NCBI GenBank assembly: GCA_023053575.1
Contig: JAKZAP010000007.1
Location: forward strand, 17,451,508 to 17,515,507
From: Branchinecta lynchi
Taxonomy: Eukaryota; Arthropoda; Branchiopoda; Anostraca; Branchinectidae
Length of the DNA stretch: 64,000 nucleotides
Direction: 5' to 3'
Shown here: positions 50,481 through 63,963 of the stretch, piece by piece
Numbering within the stretch: position 1 is the first letter of the stretch
How the letters are laid out: each line of letters opens with the position of its first letter
Translations under genes and position numbers: made by a program
The notes under the pieces: model-generated
Seen by the model: the letters and a program-made list of their open reading frames with translations, nothing else
The model's database searches: none
What the model was told of the DNA's origin: nothing

Positions 50481-52431
50481 CGCTGTTGAAATTTAAATTG
50501 GGCGAAATCGTTTTTCAGAGCTGTTACACTTATATGCCTCTTCGGTAAAATTCCTGCAGTTACACTCGTGCTATCACAGCGAAACGATGCTAGTGTCACT
50601 TTTTTTGCGCGAAATAGAGTTCTACGTCATGGAGTTGTCACCTAATTTTGGTAGTTGCGAACCCACTTATATCGTCGGTGATTTTTATTTGGTTAGTTTA
50701 AGATTGGCTCCACCGTTTCGAATACGAATTTCCGTGATTGATACAGAAGTATGGAGTTACAAATTTATTTCTGTGAAAACAGCACCAGGGGCAGGTCCGG
50801 GCAAAAACACTTGAGGCAGGTTCGAACAGCAAAGCCGAATGGAAAAAAAATAAAAAAATAATGAAAGAAGATAAATTGGAAAAGGGAAGGAAAAAAGACA
50901 GCTAAAAGGCTCAGAAAGCTTTTAAAGCACAATGGACACTTCTAATGCTTTATGTATTAAACTAATGTATTAAATGCTTAACAAATAAACATTCCGACTT
51001 CCATTAGAAGGCGCTACGAAAATCGGCCGTTTTCTTGTTATCCCTTGTCTTTACCTCTCTGTCATTTTGGCGATCCAAATCTTATGAGCTGGGATATCGT
51101 GGCAGGAAATTAAAAAACTCCCAGCAACGCTTGATAGAGAAGGATATATTTGAGATGTCACCAATAAGCCAAGCCGCAGATGCAGTTTACCTGATTGTTC
51201 TAGTGTGGCATCAGAAGTTCCGTGTCTGAAGTGCCTATTGAAAGTTTTTCTTTGTGGGATATAGTGTTGTGAAGCTTGATTAACTTGCTTTATAAAATGT
51301 ACCAGAATATGCAATAAGTTTATAAAAAATAACATAGCTACAAAAATCATTCAAAAACAGATAGCCTATTCAAATCTGAATTAGACAAGCTGATTTATGC
51401 ATAAATAAAGATCTACAAAGTGTTATAAGTAACATCACTTTTATCTTTGTCCAAGCTAGTAAACTGAGCATGTACTGGCCGAAAATACTACGCTTTGAAA
51501 TATCACAGAGAGGAAGCTGTTGAAAAAGATGCTGAGCTAGGGGGTAAGCATTGTTCATAGGTTGTTACAGAGTGGGGTTGGGGTAGTTTGATGTGCTCAT
51601 TGAACTTTAAGATCGATTCTGGAAGAAAGCAAGTCATATTCAGACCCAGCGGTAACAGCATATCCGGATGATAATAACAGATGTTGATAAAGTGACGTTC
51701 AGTTTTGCCAAAAGGAAGCAAATGAACGAAACTGAATTGAGGCAATGAAAGCAAATGAAAAAATGTGTATACAACTTTCTTGAAAGTCCTTCCTGGGTTA
51801 AACAGAATTGATGTCCGGAACTGCCCCAGCCATGTCCGGACGCAGGTCCGGACGACAGTAGCTAATAGGAAAATAAGATTTGCAAAGAAAATGTTACAGG
51901 TAACAAGATTCTACAAAGTAACAAGAGCAACTAAGACATGATTCTAAGCAGTCGAAAAAAAAAACGAATCAACAGACCCTAAAACAAAATCGTGGTATGC
52001 AAAAAAGCAAAAACGTAACGAACCTGCCCCCCCCCCCCCCTCTCCCCTACTAATGTTTCTTGAAATTTGCATCTTTTTCGCCTGTGGAATGTATTTCTTG
52101 TCCATTGTTGCTAACATTCAGCTTTAAGGGCGTTACCCAGTCTCTCAGTGCTCCGGAATAAATGTATGATAGTACAGAACTAGGAGCTAACTTGGTACCG
52201 GGCGATATTCCGACCAGTCTGACCAATGATTTATTTATTCATCTTATTTAAAGCTGAGAAGCTTTAAAGCTTTGCGTCCGTTAGAAGTGTGGGTTATACA
52301 AATGCAAACACAAATGTACAAATATTCTAACACACGAATGGTAAAGTAGTGGTGTGGCAAAATGTGAGAACAATCTGATCTCAAAAGCTTCCTGTTCAGT
52401 AGCAGTAACTTCTCCGAAATATATTACACAA
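50481..52431. other. No gene recognised
   Basis: AT-rich with a C run near 52030. Frames at 50587-50814, 51051-51350 and 51503-51754 are short and unlike known families. Confidence 0.35.
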
Positions 52432-52833
52432 TCAGAAATATATACACAATAAATTGTTGGGAACAGCAGAAATAAACCAAACGCTTGCTGTAAACGGGAT
52501 AAGGCCAGTCCAACTTAAAACGATGAGAAGTGATTTTGGTTTCTTCTGCTTGATTGCATGGACGACATCATTAACTGAAATCGGAGTTATATGCTTTGGT
52601 GAAATGATGATGGGCAACTTATTCTGGAGAATCCTCGCGTAGACCTCTTGGGCAGCATTATTTGCAAAAGAGAAAAGAGAGGAATACAATAGTTTTTGAT
52701 ATCGGTTAGATAGGGAGGAAGATGGTCGTGAAGTGAAGTGAAGAAGTGATGAAGTAGCGATCCATTGTGTGTCGATTGGTCTGTCCACGTTGCCTATCGA
52801 GTTGGTGTCTTTCCAGATGAGGTAACGTCGCAT
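52432..52833 (-). pseudogene. Possible LINE ORF2 fragment
   Basis: The 133-aa frame contains KHITPISVNDVVHAIKQKKP, reminiscent of the segment just before the RT entry motif of LINE ORF2 ('...V...I..LK..KS.G.DG'). The expected DG motif is not in frame. Identification is weak. Confidence 0.3.
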
Positions 52834-53519
52834 AGTTCAACAGACGCAAAGGAGGGTTTGCCATTTGGTGGTGGTGGTGGGGGGGATCATTTCTCCTAGA
52901 TTACGAAATCTTCCTCCTTGGTGATATTTTGTTGCCAATAAATAGCTATCAAAATGCAAATTGCAAAGCAAAGATTTAATTTAAAGGTAGATTTGAAAAA
53001 AAACACTTTCACAAAAACAGTAACTAAATTTTGATTCTGTGTGATAAACCTGGTCTTGGGGCCCACAGTTGATCTTTGCCCCCCCCCCCCCCCCCCCCCC
53101 AGGGCTTGCCACTGCGCATCCCGCGATTCACGCCCAAGGACTAATTAATAGGTCAATGAGTGTAACCAAGAACAAATAAGCACAAGAACTTTGTCGCCCT
53201 ATCCTGTAATACGACCACGCGGGGTCGAATTTATTCCCGATACCCTGCCCGATGCAGACGAGCGGAGAGTAGGAGCTACGCGGAACATCACAAACCGTTA
53301 CCTCTATAAACAGCTATATCGCAGTAGAGCCCCGGAGCCGATCGGTTGTCTACCATTGTGACGTCACGTGTGATTCGCTGTAGTGCGGGTCCTCCACGCC
53401 TGCTACAGCGTCTCCTCTGACATGCGCAGCGGCGAAGAGGGAAGTAGAAGGGTATGAAATCGAAGATCAGCAAGTACCTCTAGGTCTGTTCAGTTTTCTC
53501 GGGGGATCAGTCATTCAAT
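52834..53519. other. No gene recognised
   Basis: Contains a G run near 52880 and a C20 run at 53080-53100. The frame at 53288-53473 is not recognised. Confidence 0.35.
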
Positions 53520-53880
53520 AGTTGCGTTTTTGCTAATACCATGGTATCTGTTACCACGGTAACTGGATCTGAAATTAGTCGTTTTTGCATTATCGTGGTA
53601 TCTGATACACGATGCTCGGCAAAAACGACTATTGCCGAAATTGCACTTTTCAAAGTCATCCCAAAAGAAAAACAGATATCCAGTTACATCATTAAGTGCT
53701 AAACTTCTTACTCACCAATCTGATCAAATTTGATGAAAGTGAGGTGACTTTTCAGATACCACGACCAGTTGGACCGTAGTATCTGAATATCTGATACCAC
53801 GATAACTGGCCAGATACCACGATAACTGCATAAACGCCTTATGACCGTGGTATCAGATACCTCGATAACTGCAACAAGTG
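53520..53880. repeat. GGTATCTGATACC palindrome cluster
   Basis: Repeated 'accatggtatctgttaccac', 'cgataactggccagatacca' and similar, in both orientations. The same family is at 24770 and 49800. Confidence 0.6.
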
Positions 53881-56301
53881 CGAAAGCGCTTAGACGTGGA
53901 GTGTAAAGTAAAATGTTTATCACATTTATATACAAATAGCTTTAGAACCAAGACATTTCTCTTCCCCAATAACCAAACAAGTATTGAAATAACCTTGTAA
54001 TCACCCCCCTTTAAAAGCCTTAAATGTAAACAAACCGCCAGTATAAATCCAAAGAAACGTTGAAGATCTTGCACGAATAGCATTTGTTCGAACACTGAAT
54101 GGTCTACCTGCCAATCCCACCGTTTAAAGCTCTTGTTCATTAGCAAGGTAATAACAAGTGCAATAAACCAATTCGTAGCAGACTAATGCCCCCTTTGTCA
54201 CAATTCATTAAGTAAGGCATATCATCGATATATGACAAAACAGTCCAGTTTTCGTCTGTTCATTAAAGATTAAAGTACGTCGCCTCGTCTTATTTGTTGA
54301 TGTTACAACAAATCCTCATCCATAGATATATCTCCGCAAATATACACGAGTCATAGACGAACTTCACTCATGGGAAATCTGGGCCCAGCTGCCCATGAAC
54401 GGGATGGGGGGGGGGGGGGGGGTCGGGACCCATCAAAATAGGGGAGCTCGGGGTTGGATCGGACACGGTGTTGGTCTGGACACCCGCAAAACAAATATTA
54501 AAAGTTGTCGCTAAAATCGGAGAAAAATACATAGCATCTAGCTTCTAGTGATTTAACTTTGTACCAAAGTTTCATGGTACTTGCTTTTCTGGTTTTGACA
54601 AATAGTTAACAAAAATTGGTTTTCTCGAGGTAAAAGTTTTTAGCTCATGGCCGGTTAAAAAGCTGTACGTCCGAGATTAGCGATAATTGGAAGGCGATTA
54701 CATGATAATAGATAGTTTAGTAATTGGGGTGTGTAGCCTGCTTAGTATTTTCAAGCTAGATCAGTTAGTTTTCCTGTAGTACGCCATTTTGTTATTTCAG
54801 TCAGGGTGGGGTTGGTTCGGACAGTTTTGAAGGGGTTGGTCCGGACAGTCATTTTCTACTGATATACATACAAAACCGAAACTGACTTAGAAAAATGATA
54901 AAAGATATCAGAATTTTATCGTATTATTTGTTAACACAATTAGTTTGGAAAATGAACGCGCTAAAAAGAGATGGCCACAACCGAAGAAAACTGGTTAGTA
55001 GAATTGTCTACAATAAAGTAAAAAACTAGATTTTTTTTTCATTTAATGATTTAATATAGTTAACTTTGCTTACGATATTTTCAAGGAGGAGAAAGAAACA
55101 CGTGTTCGTCCTTATGAAGTTAAATTTGGGGAAAGGTTCGTATGTCGAAAGTCGAAAGAAAAGAAGGTTCATTGACTGAAAGTTCGTTGAGGGGCTTGAA
55201 GATATTCTTTCTGCAAATGAGTGGGCCTAAAATCATCTTTCTGTAGAATCAATTCGAGTAATCAGTCCAACTAAAGATGGACGGAACTTTGCCGATATAA
55301 TTTTGAAGTTACCAGTCTCTGGAGTTGCTAGGTTACTATCAGACTAAACTAAATGAAATGACTATACAAACGTACTGTAATGCGGATGGCACCTGTCTAG
55401 AGAAGAGTCAAACTCTTATCTATAGTTACTGCATTGGACCAAAGACCAAAGGTTCTCTTGGATTACTTGTTCTTGGTGGAACAAAACTTTCTCTATGACG
55501 CCGGTTCATCTGGTCTAGAGGAGCCAAGTTAAGGGCCGGATCAGATCCGACGATCTGATCCGGCGTCTTCGACTAGGGGTGGACCTTGTCCGGGAATGCG
55601 ATTCTCGATGTAAACAGGATTAAGCTCGACACACAGTGTGGATTGAAGTTATTTACTCCGAAATTCGATGTCTTAGAACTTTCCAGCTCTTCTTGTCCTG
55701 AATTCTCTAACGGGAATTCCCGACTTTGACTTCGCAACAGGAAGAAATAGAGCCAAACTGCTACGAAGTTAATCAAACTGCCGTAAGGGCCATAACCCTG
55801 GAATGCCGTTAAGACCTCCATAAAGCGGAATCAATAAATGGACAGGGCAATGGACAAGTTAAGCAGGCTACTACGCAGGTAGACGAGCTTAAAGTTTAAC
55901 TGAAAAAATAACAACTTATTTTTGTATTATTACATTGAATACACTGTATTATTTGGACGTTGTTAAGGGATTTAAAAATCCTGGGCTTCCGTGATTGCCA
56001 CGGCCGCGGCTACTTTCTTGAAATGGTCTAGCCCCTGGCCCTCTTTTTGTTCCTACGTCACGTCTTTTAGTAGAATTTCCTCCACTGTCCGTCTAGGGGC
56101 TTACTTCGTTCCTTTTTCTGGTTCTTCGAGTCCTAGCTGTCAGACGGAACTACCGTGCTGTTGGATATACCGCTTTCATTTCCCGAGGAAAGCATTCCAA
56201 CGTCCGAGTCATAGTTACTGTTTTGTCGCAAGTGGCACGGTTTGGTACTAGTAGACGGTTCGACAATGGGAACTCCAGGTCCAGGACTAGGGTTTTGAGG
56301 G
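53881..56301. other. No gene recognised
   Basis: Contains a G-run at 54403-54422. Frames at 55573-55821 (-) and 55991-56251 (+) are not recognised. Inverted text 'aaatctcagccgac' (56710) and 'tcggctgagattta' (56950) suggests a relic element nearby. Confidence 0.35.
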
Positions 56302-56478
56302 CTAGACTCTAGGTGGTGTACGCTGGACTTCCCTAACTCCGCGGTTTTCCCGATCCCACATGAAAAGCTTTCCGTCCACGAATAGCTTGTCCCCAGGGAT
56401 TCTCTCAGGCTTGGTGGTCTGGATAACTTCGCTTAGAAGTGGCCGGAGGTTTTTTCTTGCTTCCCTCTGGGCTTCTGT
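56302..56478 (-). pseudogene. Unrecognised coding-like relic
   Basis: A 58-codon open stretch with protein-like composition (for example PGDKLFVDGKLFMWDRENRG) preceded by a TAG and without an ATG. The 'DGK-L-W' text recalls linker regions of some retroelement proteins, but no family is claimed. Neighbouring frames are closed. Confidence 0.25.
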
Positions 56479-56999
56479 CTAGTCCATAGTGACGCTTACT
56501 CCTTCTTTCTTCAATTCTCGTCACCACAGTTTACAGGAATTTGTCGCGTCTTCTTGTGATTCTTTTTACTACCAGTAATGAAGCGTAATTTTCCCGAATT
56601 ATGTAAATCACTCGTTTCCGAGACCACAGCTGTCATTGGTTTACAGGAGAATGAAACAGTGCACAGTTCTTATTTCATTTGCAGTCCCCGGCCCAAGGGT
56701 CTGGACTAAATCTCAGCCGACTATCCGATACTGGTGACATCCATGTGACGTCATGAAGGAAGTTCGGGAATTCGATTGAAAATATGTTGTTTAATGTATA
56801 TTTGGATCTATATGTGTAGAGTCGAGCGGCCAGAAAGGTGCGTGCATACATTTATAATCCGTTCTAGGGACAATCATTTAGATTTTGGAAATAGAAAATA
56901 TAAATTTCGCACGTAATTTGATCTGTCGTCACAATTTACGGGCAATCGGCTGAGATTTAGTCGACACTGGCCCAAATGCCATAGGCTATATCGATCCTA

Positions 57000-57420
57000 A
57001 TTTCTGGCTGTTTATTGGTTTGATAGTGCGGGTGCTTCCAAACAATCTAGCAGGATGAAACTTGGCATGCATATGTATGACCGTGACCGTACCCAAAGGT
57101 ATGAGGAATCTTAGTCTTCCAGATTCGGTCACCCGTGGGAGAGTGGATGGAGGGGAGTCCAGAACCTTGTGGCTTGTGTAAGTTGCGAACGGGTGATCCG
57201 ATTGGAGTAAGAGAAGATGCCCTAGTGGATCCATTTTTGCTTCTGAACCGGATTCTGACATGATGGTGAGGGTTGAAGCGGGGTCCCGGAATTTTGGGGT
57301 TGACACGATTGGGAAGAAACTTGGAAGGTATACAGCACATGTCCGTTTTGGGGTCCCGACCGGATCCAAACTCGGTGAGGGGAGTTGAAGGGGGGGGGGA
57401 GGGGGTGTACGCAAAGTTCG
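57000..57420 (-). repeat. Family B fragment
   Basis: Carries 'caggatgaaacttggcatgc', 'gaacgggtgatccgattgga' and G-run spacers as in 15303-20085. Overlapping - strand ORFs with Pro-rich products are repeat read-through. Confidence 0.55.
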
Positions 57421-57823
57421 ACCTAACCTTTTGGTTGTACGTGATTGTACGACCGGTTTTCACAATTAGGCTACCAGCCATGAGTCTGCATGCTATTTTC
57501 TAAATTATTTCGTGACGCTACCAGTATCCAGCAAAGCCCCAAGTCAGAGACACAAGGGACACAAAGAAGGAACGGACTGTAAGATTGAATTTCATGTTCA
57601 TTCTTTCAGTTTCAAAGCTTTTTGTATTGCTTCCTGTACCAGTTGGAAAATATGACGCGGAGTTGGTCAGTTTAGGCTCAGAGCCTACGCTTGTTGCAAG
57701 ACCATTTCGTTCCTGACGACCTCCATTAATCTTGAGGGGGGGGGGGGTCCTCACTCCCTAGTTACACCTCTAGAAACAGCAACGCATCCATGTCGAGGTT
57801 CGGTGGAAGTGTCAACACATAAG

Positions 57824-58107
57824 CAGAGGCGTTACTAGCCACACAAATAAAAATTTTTTGGGGACCAAGTGGGACGTCCCCTCCGTCCCGCCAACGTTAT
57901 CGGCCAGTCGTTAAAAACTAACCGACTTGGCGTGAAATAGTAGGGTTTTTTTTCTTTTAAAAACAATAGATTTTTCTGAAAATCAGTCGAGTTTTCGTCA
58001 AAACTGTCGTATTTTTCTTGAAAACAATCTTTCTTTTCTAGAAAAAGATTCGGTAAATACATTGCACCCCCGCCCCAAAAAAAAGGTTTTGGCTAGTAAC
58101 GTTTCTG
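57824..58107. mobile_element. hAT-type MITE, diverged copy
   Basis: Starts CAGAGGCGTTACTAGCC and ends GGCTAGTAACGTTTCTG, the same termini as 8281-8628, with 'tcggccagtcgttaaaaa' inside. A matching 8-bp target duplication is not obvious (CACATAAG on the left). Confidence 0.65.
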
Positions 58108-58845
58108 GTTAGACATAACGGGAGTATTCCGACCATCGGAGTCAACGTAGCTTCTGTTACGCTTTTGCAAATTCTGGGAATGCTTTGGTGAGGTTGGTCG
58201 AGGTGTGAGAGGATTTAGGTGAATTTTTTTTAATTTTTATTCTGGATGTCCATGGATTATATGTTCATGTGGAGTTGAAACGGACTAGAGGGAAAAACTG
58301 ATTTACATCCTTTGTCTTCTTCTAAATGCCCTAAAATACGCCCTTCTTTTTGCCTCGTCTAAATTAATTACAGTGTTGTAAATAAATAAATGGAAAAGTA
58401 GGTCACAGTGACCAGTCGATTGACCTGCCGTCGTATTTTTACTTGTCGTGTCGTGCCACAGTTCGGGAATAACAGATTAAAGGAAATGCAGTTCTACTGA
58501 CATATTCTCCTGTATCAATTGCTCGATCGGTTGTTTTCAAGAATTTTTGAATTTCGAACTACTTATACCATGATCGACTCCCTTCGACAACTTATGTCTC
58601 CTGCCACACGCGAATCTCGGAGCCGTACATCGAGTTTGGCATGGGTTTTCGAGCCGAAGTGAACGAAAATCTAAGCTGAAAAATTCGAAGGGTGTGTTAA
58701 TTTTTGGAAGGTAAAGGATGAAAATAAGTAAGGAAATCGTTTTATGATAGCGACGAAAGAAGCAGGCTTTGCTTTAATAGGGTCGCTGTCAATACATCCA
58801 CAGGTCAGTACAAACCGCAGTTTACCAACACCAAAAATCCGACAG

Positions 58846-59290
58846 TTCGTCTACACGTCAGTTGGTCTACACGTCAGTTGACCTACATGTCAGTCCGTCT
58901 ATACGTCAGTTGGCCCACCGCCAGTTGAATCAACCCCAGTTAGCCCACGTCAGGAATCCGTCAGTTCCTACCCACGTCAGTTTGCCTACCGTCAGTTCAC
59001 ACAAACGTCAGTTCGCCTGCAAAATTGGTAACACAGATTGTTTACCAAAGTACTTATGGATTTCTCTAGACAAGCGAACTAAATTTAGACGCGTGACGCC
59101 GCTCGCTTGCCGCTCGCCGCTCTAAACGCATTTCACAAAAAATACAATTTTATTTCCGAAATTTAGCCCTAGACACGTTTGGGCCTAGTGATATTTGTGT
59201 CTACTGATGTTTGTGTGAAGTGACGTTTACGTCAACTGATGTTTGTGTGAAGTGACGTTTACGTCAACTGACGTTTGTATGAACTGACTG
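58846..59290. repeat. Foldback minisatellite with CGTCAGTT units
   Basis: Left arm 58846-59020: about twelve variable units of 'cgtcagttcgtctaca' type. Right arm 59185-59290: the same unit inverted ('gaagtgacgtttacgtcaac', 'aactgacgtttgt'). The central 160 bp includes 'gacgccgctcgcttgccgct' and is unique here. The + strand ORF at 58862-59125 is the array translated. Confidence 0.7.
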
Positions 59291-60565
59291 AGCTGAGTAA
59301 AAAGGAAATATTGAAAATGGCACGAACGAATACATTAAAAATTACAAAATAACTAAATAAATGACAAGAGTTTGCTATGAACGGCGTCTGGATTTTGTCA
59401 CTAAAAAAACTGGTCTAGACCATAATTAGACCGTTTAGACCATGACAGTAATTTATTCTATCCGAGTAGTATTCCCATTCCTTCTCGTTCCCGCGATTCT
59501 ACACGACTCTACCGCGACCCCTTGTTTCTAATGTATCCCATTTCATATATTAGCATTACACTGATTATCACGCTGGTGACGTTTATTTTGTTCTCTTCAG
59601 TGATGCATCGGGCTCCCGATCATTGTTTCCGAGAATCTTGGTGGTCCAAAGACCGGTTATGCAAATTTTGCCAAGTTTCCCAGTCAAGGCAAGGGACATG
59701 GGAAAAGGTTAAAAACAAACCATCAATTTCTTGTACTGTATGTATTAAAGTTTAAAGTTGTCAACTATCTTTGCATATCTTAGGAGAAACACTATGTCTT
59801 GTAATTTAGAATTCTATTGAAGTGGAAATAGAGTAGGGTAAATAAAGTGCCAGACATGACGGTGGCGCACAAAAAAGGGATAGTATTGCTGTTTCTTGTT
59901 CTTATCGAGACAGGCCTGCCCTCCGCTGCTCATATTTTGTTCGTGAATCTGAATTCGTCCTTCCTTACGTTGCCATACTTAGACCCCTTCTTTATCTTTG
60001 TTGTGATTGACGTTTATCCTTAATTAAGAGGATCCGTGCGACCGGCAAGAACTTAATTAACCCCCTGTCATCCATATATACACATCTGCCCATCGCATGA
60101 GTCGTAATTCCGCCCGCTTTCGGATATCGGCAATCGTTTTTTCCAACTAGTTTCCTATCAGCTTTTCATCTTTGACTTGGTCGACAGAACACGAAATCAT
60201 GGCTATTTTCCAGTTGCCTTGACGATGCGTCCAGGTTTGCAATTTTCCAAAGTTTCGGGAAGTTGATCCCCTCTCCTTTTTGCCCGATTTCAGAATCTAC
60301 TTTGATAGGTTGTTAACTGGAATAAACCCTATGGAGGCCCGTAGGCAGTCGAGGCCTCGCAAATTCTCTCCCAATAGGATATCTGTTTTAAATTTCACCA
60401 GTTAAAGTTTAACCGAGCAGCCTAGGGCTGAGATACGATACCCAAGTTACCCATCCCTTATTCACGCAAATAGGTTTGAAGACCTGGTGAAATTCGTTTC
60501 TTCGTTGCTCCGTTATTCATAATAACAGGTTTCATCGGATCATCAGTTCAGTTTATCAGTTCAGT
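59291..60565. other. No gene recognised
   Basis: A splice-like segment at 59601-59709 (ctcttcag ... GAAAAG|gttaaa) is open in one frame but isolated and unrecognised. Confidence 0.35.
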
Positions 60566-60960
60566 TCAATGGGTTTATTAACAAATAAGAAGATAAATCA
60601 AACATAATCAAAATACTCAGTCGATTCCTGGACGTCGAGAACCACAATCTTTACATTTTAAACACAATACGCAGAGTGGTCACTGCTCCTTGTCAGGATT
60701 CTGGATTCCCCCTCTCTCCACTCACCCCACGATGGCAAGTCGGGCAAACGACTGTTATTAGTTAAAATGGTCGAGTCCCTGTATGTCTACCAGTTTTCAA
60801 CGTCCTAGCACAGGTGTAAGCACTCCAAATCAATCAATAATTTTATTAACCCGTATACAAATGGCACAGAACATGCCCATACGGAGTATATGAAAAACAA
60901 TAAAGGAAAGAAAAAGATGAGACTAAACTAAACGAAATGACTATACAAACCTCCCTCGAA
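60566..60960 (-). repeat. LINE 3'-end fragments
   Basis: 'aatgggtttattaacaaata' (60569) and 'aataattttattaacccgta' followed by 'tggcacagaacatgcccata' (60834-60885) read, on the - strand, as LINE 3' ends with short tails. No ORF remains. Confidence 0.45.
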
Positions 60961-62640
60961 CTTCCCCCACAGTGCTCGGATCCGGTCCGGTCTTGTCAAC
61001 TATGTATCTGGGACTTGTGCTTTTTCTTCCCACCAAGTTTCATCCCGATATCTCCACTCTGAATATGTCACACGATATTCGCCCCCCCCCCCTCCAACTC
61101 CCCCAAAGTCACCGGATCCAAGTTTCATTAAGATACGATGCCCCGTTAAAAAGTTGAAAATACGTCAATATTCCGATTTCCCCCTCCCTCCACTCCCCTG
61201 ACGGTGGTTGGATCAGGGAAGTGACTATTTCCAGGTTAGTTTGGTTGGGTCGTAATACGCCTGCCAAGTTTCATCGTCCTAGCGCTTCTGGAAGTACCCT
61301 AAGTCGAGAACAGTGGCCTGACAGACCGACCGAAAAGTGATCGGTATATGATAAACGACTCCCTTTCAGATTTGGGGGAGTATCGGTTTTGGGAGTTGCT
61401 GGTAATCTTGTTTTTATGGCACTTGCAGCATCGCTTAAGTGCCAGATACCTATCACTTTTCGGTCGGTGTGTCGGTCCAGCTGTTCTCGAGTTAGGGTAC
61501 TTAAAGGCGTTCTAGGGCCGATGAAACTTGGCAGGTGTATCAGGAACTCGACCAAATTGATTTGGAAATCGTCACTTCCCCGATCAGACCACCGTGGGGG
61601 AAGTAGAGGGAGGGGAATCCGGAATATTGACGTATTTTAACTTTTGAACGGGGAATCGTATCTTAATGAAACAGGATATTTGGAAAGACCTCCTGTCTCA
61701 GATGTCACAATTCAAGTCCGGAATGGAACTTTGGAACGGGTGATCAGATTTTAATGAAACTTTATATTTGCAACGACCTCGCGTCTCAGATATCCCATTT
61801 GAAATCCAGACGGGTCCGAAGAATGTGGGGGGAGTCGGAGTGGGGAACCGGAAATCTTGTGACACGCTTAGAGTGGAGTGATGATGATGAAACTGGGGGA
61901 AGGGTAAGCAGATGCCCTAGGTACATCATTGACAGAACTTTACCGGATGTGGGAACTCTGGGGGGAGTCAGAGGGGGGTTCTGGAATACCGGGGATCAGA
62001 AGTTAAGGTACTTCCGGGTGGGCTAGGACGATGAAACTTGGCAGATGTATCACAGACCCGAAAAGATTAACTTGGAAATAGTCAGCTCCCCAATCCGACC
62101 ATCGTGCGCTTGGAAGAGCGGGAATCCTGAATTTTGAGGCATATGACTTTTGAATGGGTGATCAGATCTTACTGAAACTTGATATTTCGAAAGAATTTGT
62201 GTCTCGATGTCCCGTTTGAAGTCCGGACCGGATCCGATTGATGGGGGGGGGGGGGGCTGGAAATCTTGGGACAAGCTTACAATGGAGCGATCGGGATGAA
62301 ACTTGATGGAAGGACCAAGCACAAGACTAGGTATATCAATGCCAGAACGGGACCGATTCGGGAACAGTGGGAGGAGTTGGAGGGGATCTGGAATTCCGGT
62401 GTTTGCGAATTAAGGTACTTCCAGATTTGCTAGGACGATGAAACTTGGCCGGAACATTAGAGATTCGACAAGATTGGCTTAGAAATTATTACTTCCGGAT
62501 CCGACCATCCCTCAAAGTAGGCTACTCGTCTTAACCGCAAAGTCCAAGCAATACTTTTGACCAAACGACACATTTCATGATTTCCGAAGGTCCATGATCG
62601 TTTGTGCCACAGGTGTCTGTCAAAAATGAATTTCCAGCAC
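60961..62640. repeat. Family B copies in opposite orientations
   Basis: 60961-61300 is a reverse-orientation piece ('ccaccaagtttcatcccgat'), and 61407-62640 a forward copy starting 'tttttatggcacttgcagca' with units at about 61886 and 62290 (404-bp spacing). The many Pro/Gly-rich frames on both strands are read-through. Confidence 0.6.
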
Positions 62641-62861
62641 CCTTTATTCATTCATATATTCATACCACACAGACATAAATAAAAGGCAAGAAACAAGATC
62701 CCTGAAGCTATCTTGTTGGGGGTCCACTACCTATACACTAATCTACATAGAAAATATTCACATTAGAATAATTATATCACACTAAAAGCATAAATACACT
62801 AAACTAAAAAGAAGAAAATGCACTGAAAAGAAAGAAAAAGAAAGGGAAGGCGATAGTAGAT

Positions 62862-63672
62862 GGGATCCCAAAAATCTAATATTTGATTCAAAAAAATTAG
62901 GTCTTGTCTTTGCCAGACACAGTCTTCGCCAGGCTTTACTTCTGCCAAGCTTCCAGTTTCGCCCGAATTCCGAGCGAACTACTAGTCCAAAAATTCAAAA
63001 ACGAATCCAGCGTATCTCCTTATCCCTATAAAGAACATCTAATCAACTTTAAATAAAACTTTGACTTAAAAAAAAATCCGGTTACAAGTGGATTCCGGAC
63101 TAATTATATGTCCGGATAAAAAATGATTGTCATATACAGACTAAGCCTCTCTTCTTACCCCTTAATCTGTCATCTAATCAAACTTTTGCTTTTAACAAAT
63201 TTTCCGGTTTGGCCGGATTCCGGGCGAGCTAGTTGTTCGGCGAGAAAATAGTTTTCACCATCGTGTTCAGCATGTCTTCTTACCCCTCAACCGAACATTT
63301 AATCAACTTCAAATAAAACTTCTACTTTTAACCAACTTTCCGGTTTTTGCCGGATTACGGAGGAACTACTTGTCCGGCGAGAAAATGGTTTTCCCTATCG
63401 TGCTCAGAATGCCTTCTTATCCCACAATCGACTATCACATTAGCTGTTTAAAAATATTTTGTTTGTCCCTTAATTTGGATCCCCTCCTGCACCCCTAAGT
63501 GTAGGGCTACAGAGCCCATTTACGAACTTGACCTACCCTTGAACCAGTGAATCCTCAAACCAAACTTCATCAACATATCTCATTCCCTTCGAGAGTTATC
63601 GTGCTTACAGACAGACGAACATTTTTGCTTTGCGATGTCATAGGTATCCCTTCACTTACGTTTTGGGATCCC
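62862..63672 (+). mobile_element. Family A element, complete copy (811 bp)
   Basis: Same ends as 48434-49659 (GGGATCCCAAAAATCTAATA, CGTTTTGGGATCCC) but fewer internal ~135-bp units, so unit number varies between copies. A LINE 3' tail (62644-62830, - strand) lies immediately to its left. Confidence 0.8.
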
Positions 63673-63738
63673 GAAAATAAAGAAGAGAATAAAAAATGAA
63701 AGAGAAAAAAAAAATGATGGGTAATACGGGTACATTAC

Positions 63739-63963
63739 CTACTTGTGAACTTGAGTGGAAAGGAGCAGACGCTGGAAAACGAAACGTAAAGTAAGGCGAG
63801 GAGGCGTATCAGATGGCAATGAATTCCATAAGGAGATAGAACGGTAAATTGGGGATCTTTGAGCAGCTGTGAATGAGCATCTTGGAACAGAATCTTTTCG
63901 AGAGGAACCTTGCTTACTTGAGGACAACGTCCTGATAAAGTAATGCTGTAGGGCTTCCGGCAA
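63739..63963 (-). pseudogene. LINE ORF2 C-terminal fragment
   Basis: 74 aa with RSPIYRSISLWNSLPSDTPP and a following F...LL helix, the 'WNSLP' signature found at the C-terminus of many LINE ORF2 proteins. The element may continue past the window edge on the - strand. Confidence 0.6.

Noticed and set aside
59601..59709. Isolated host exon (open frame between ctcttcag and gttaaa)
   Set aside because: No partner exon with matching phase and no recognisable protein family; the donor is weak.
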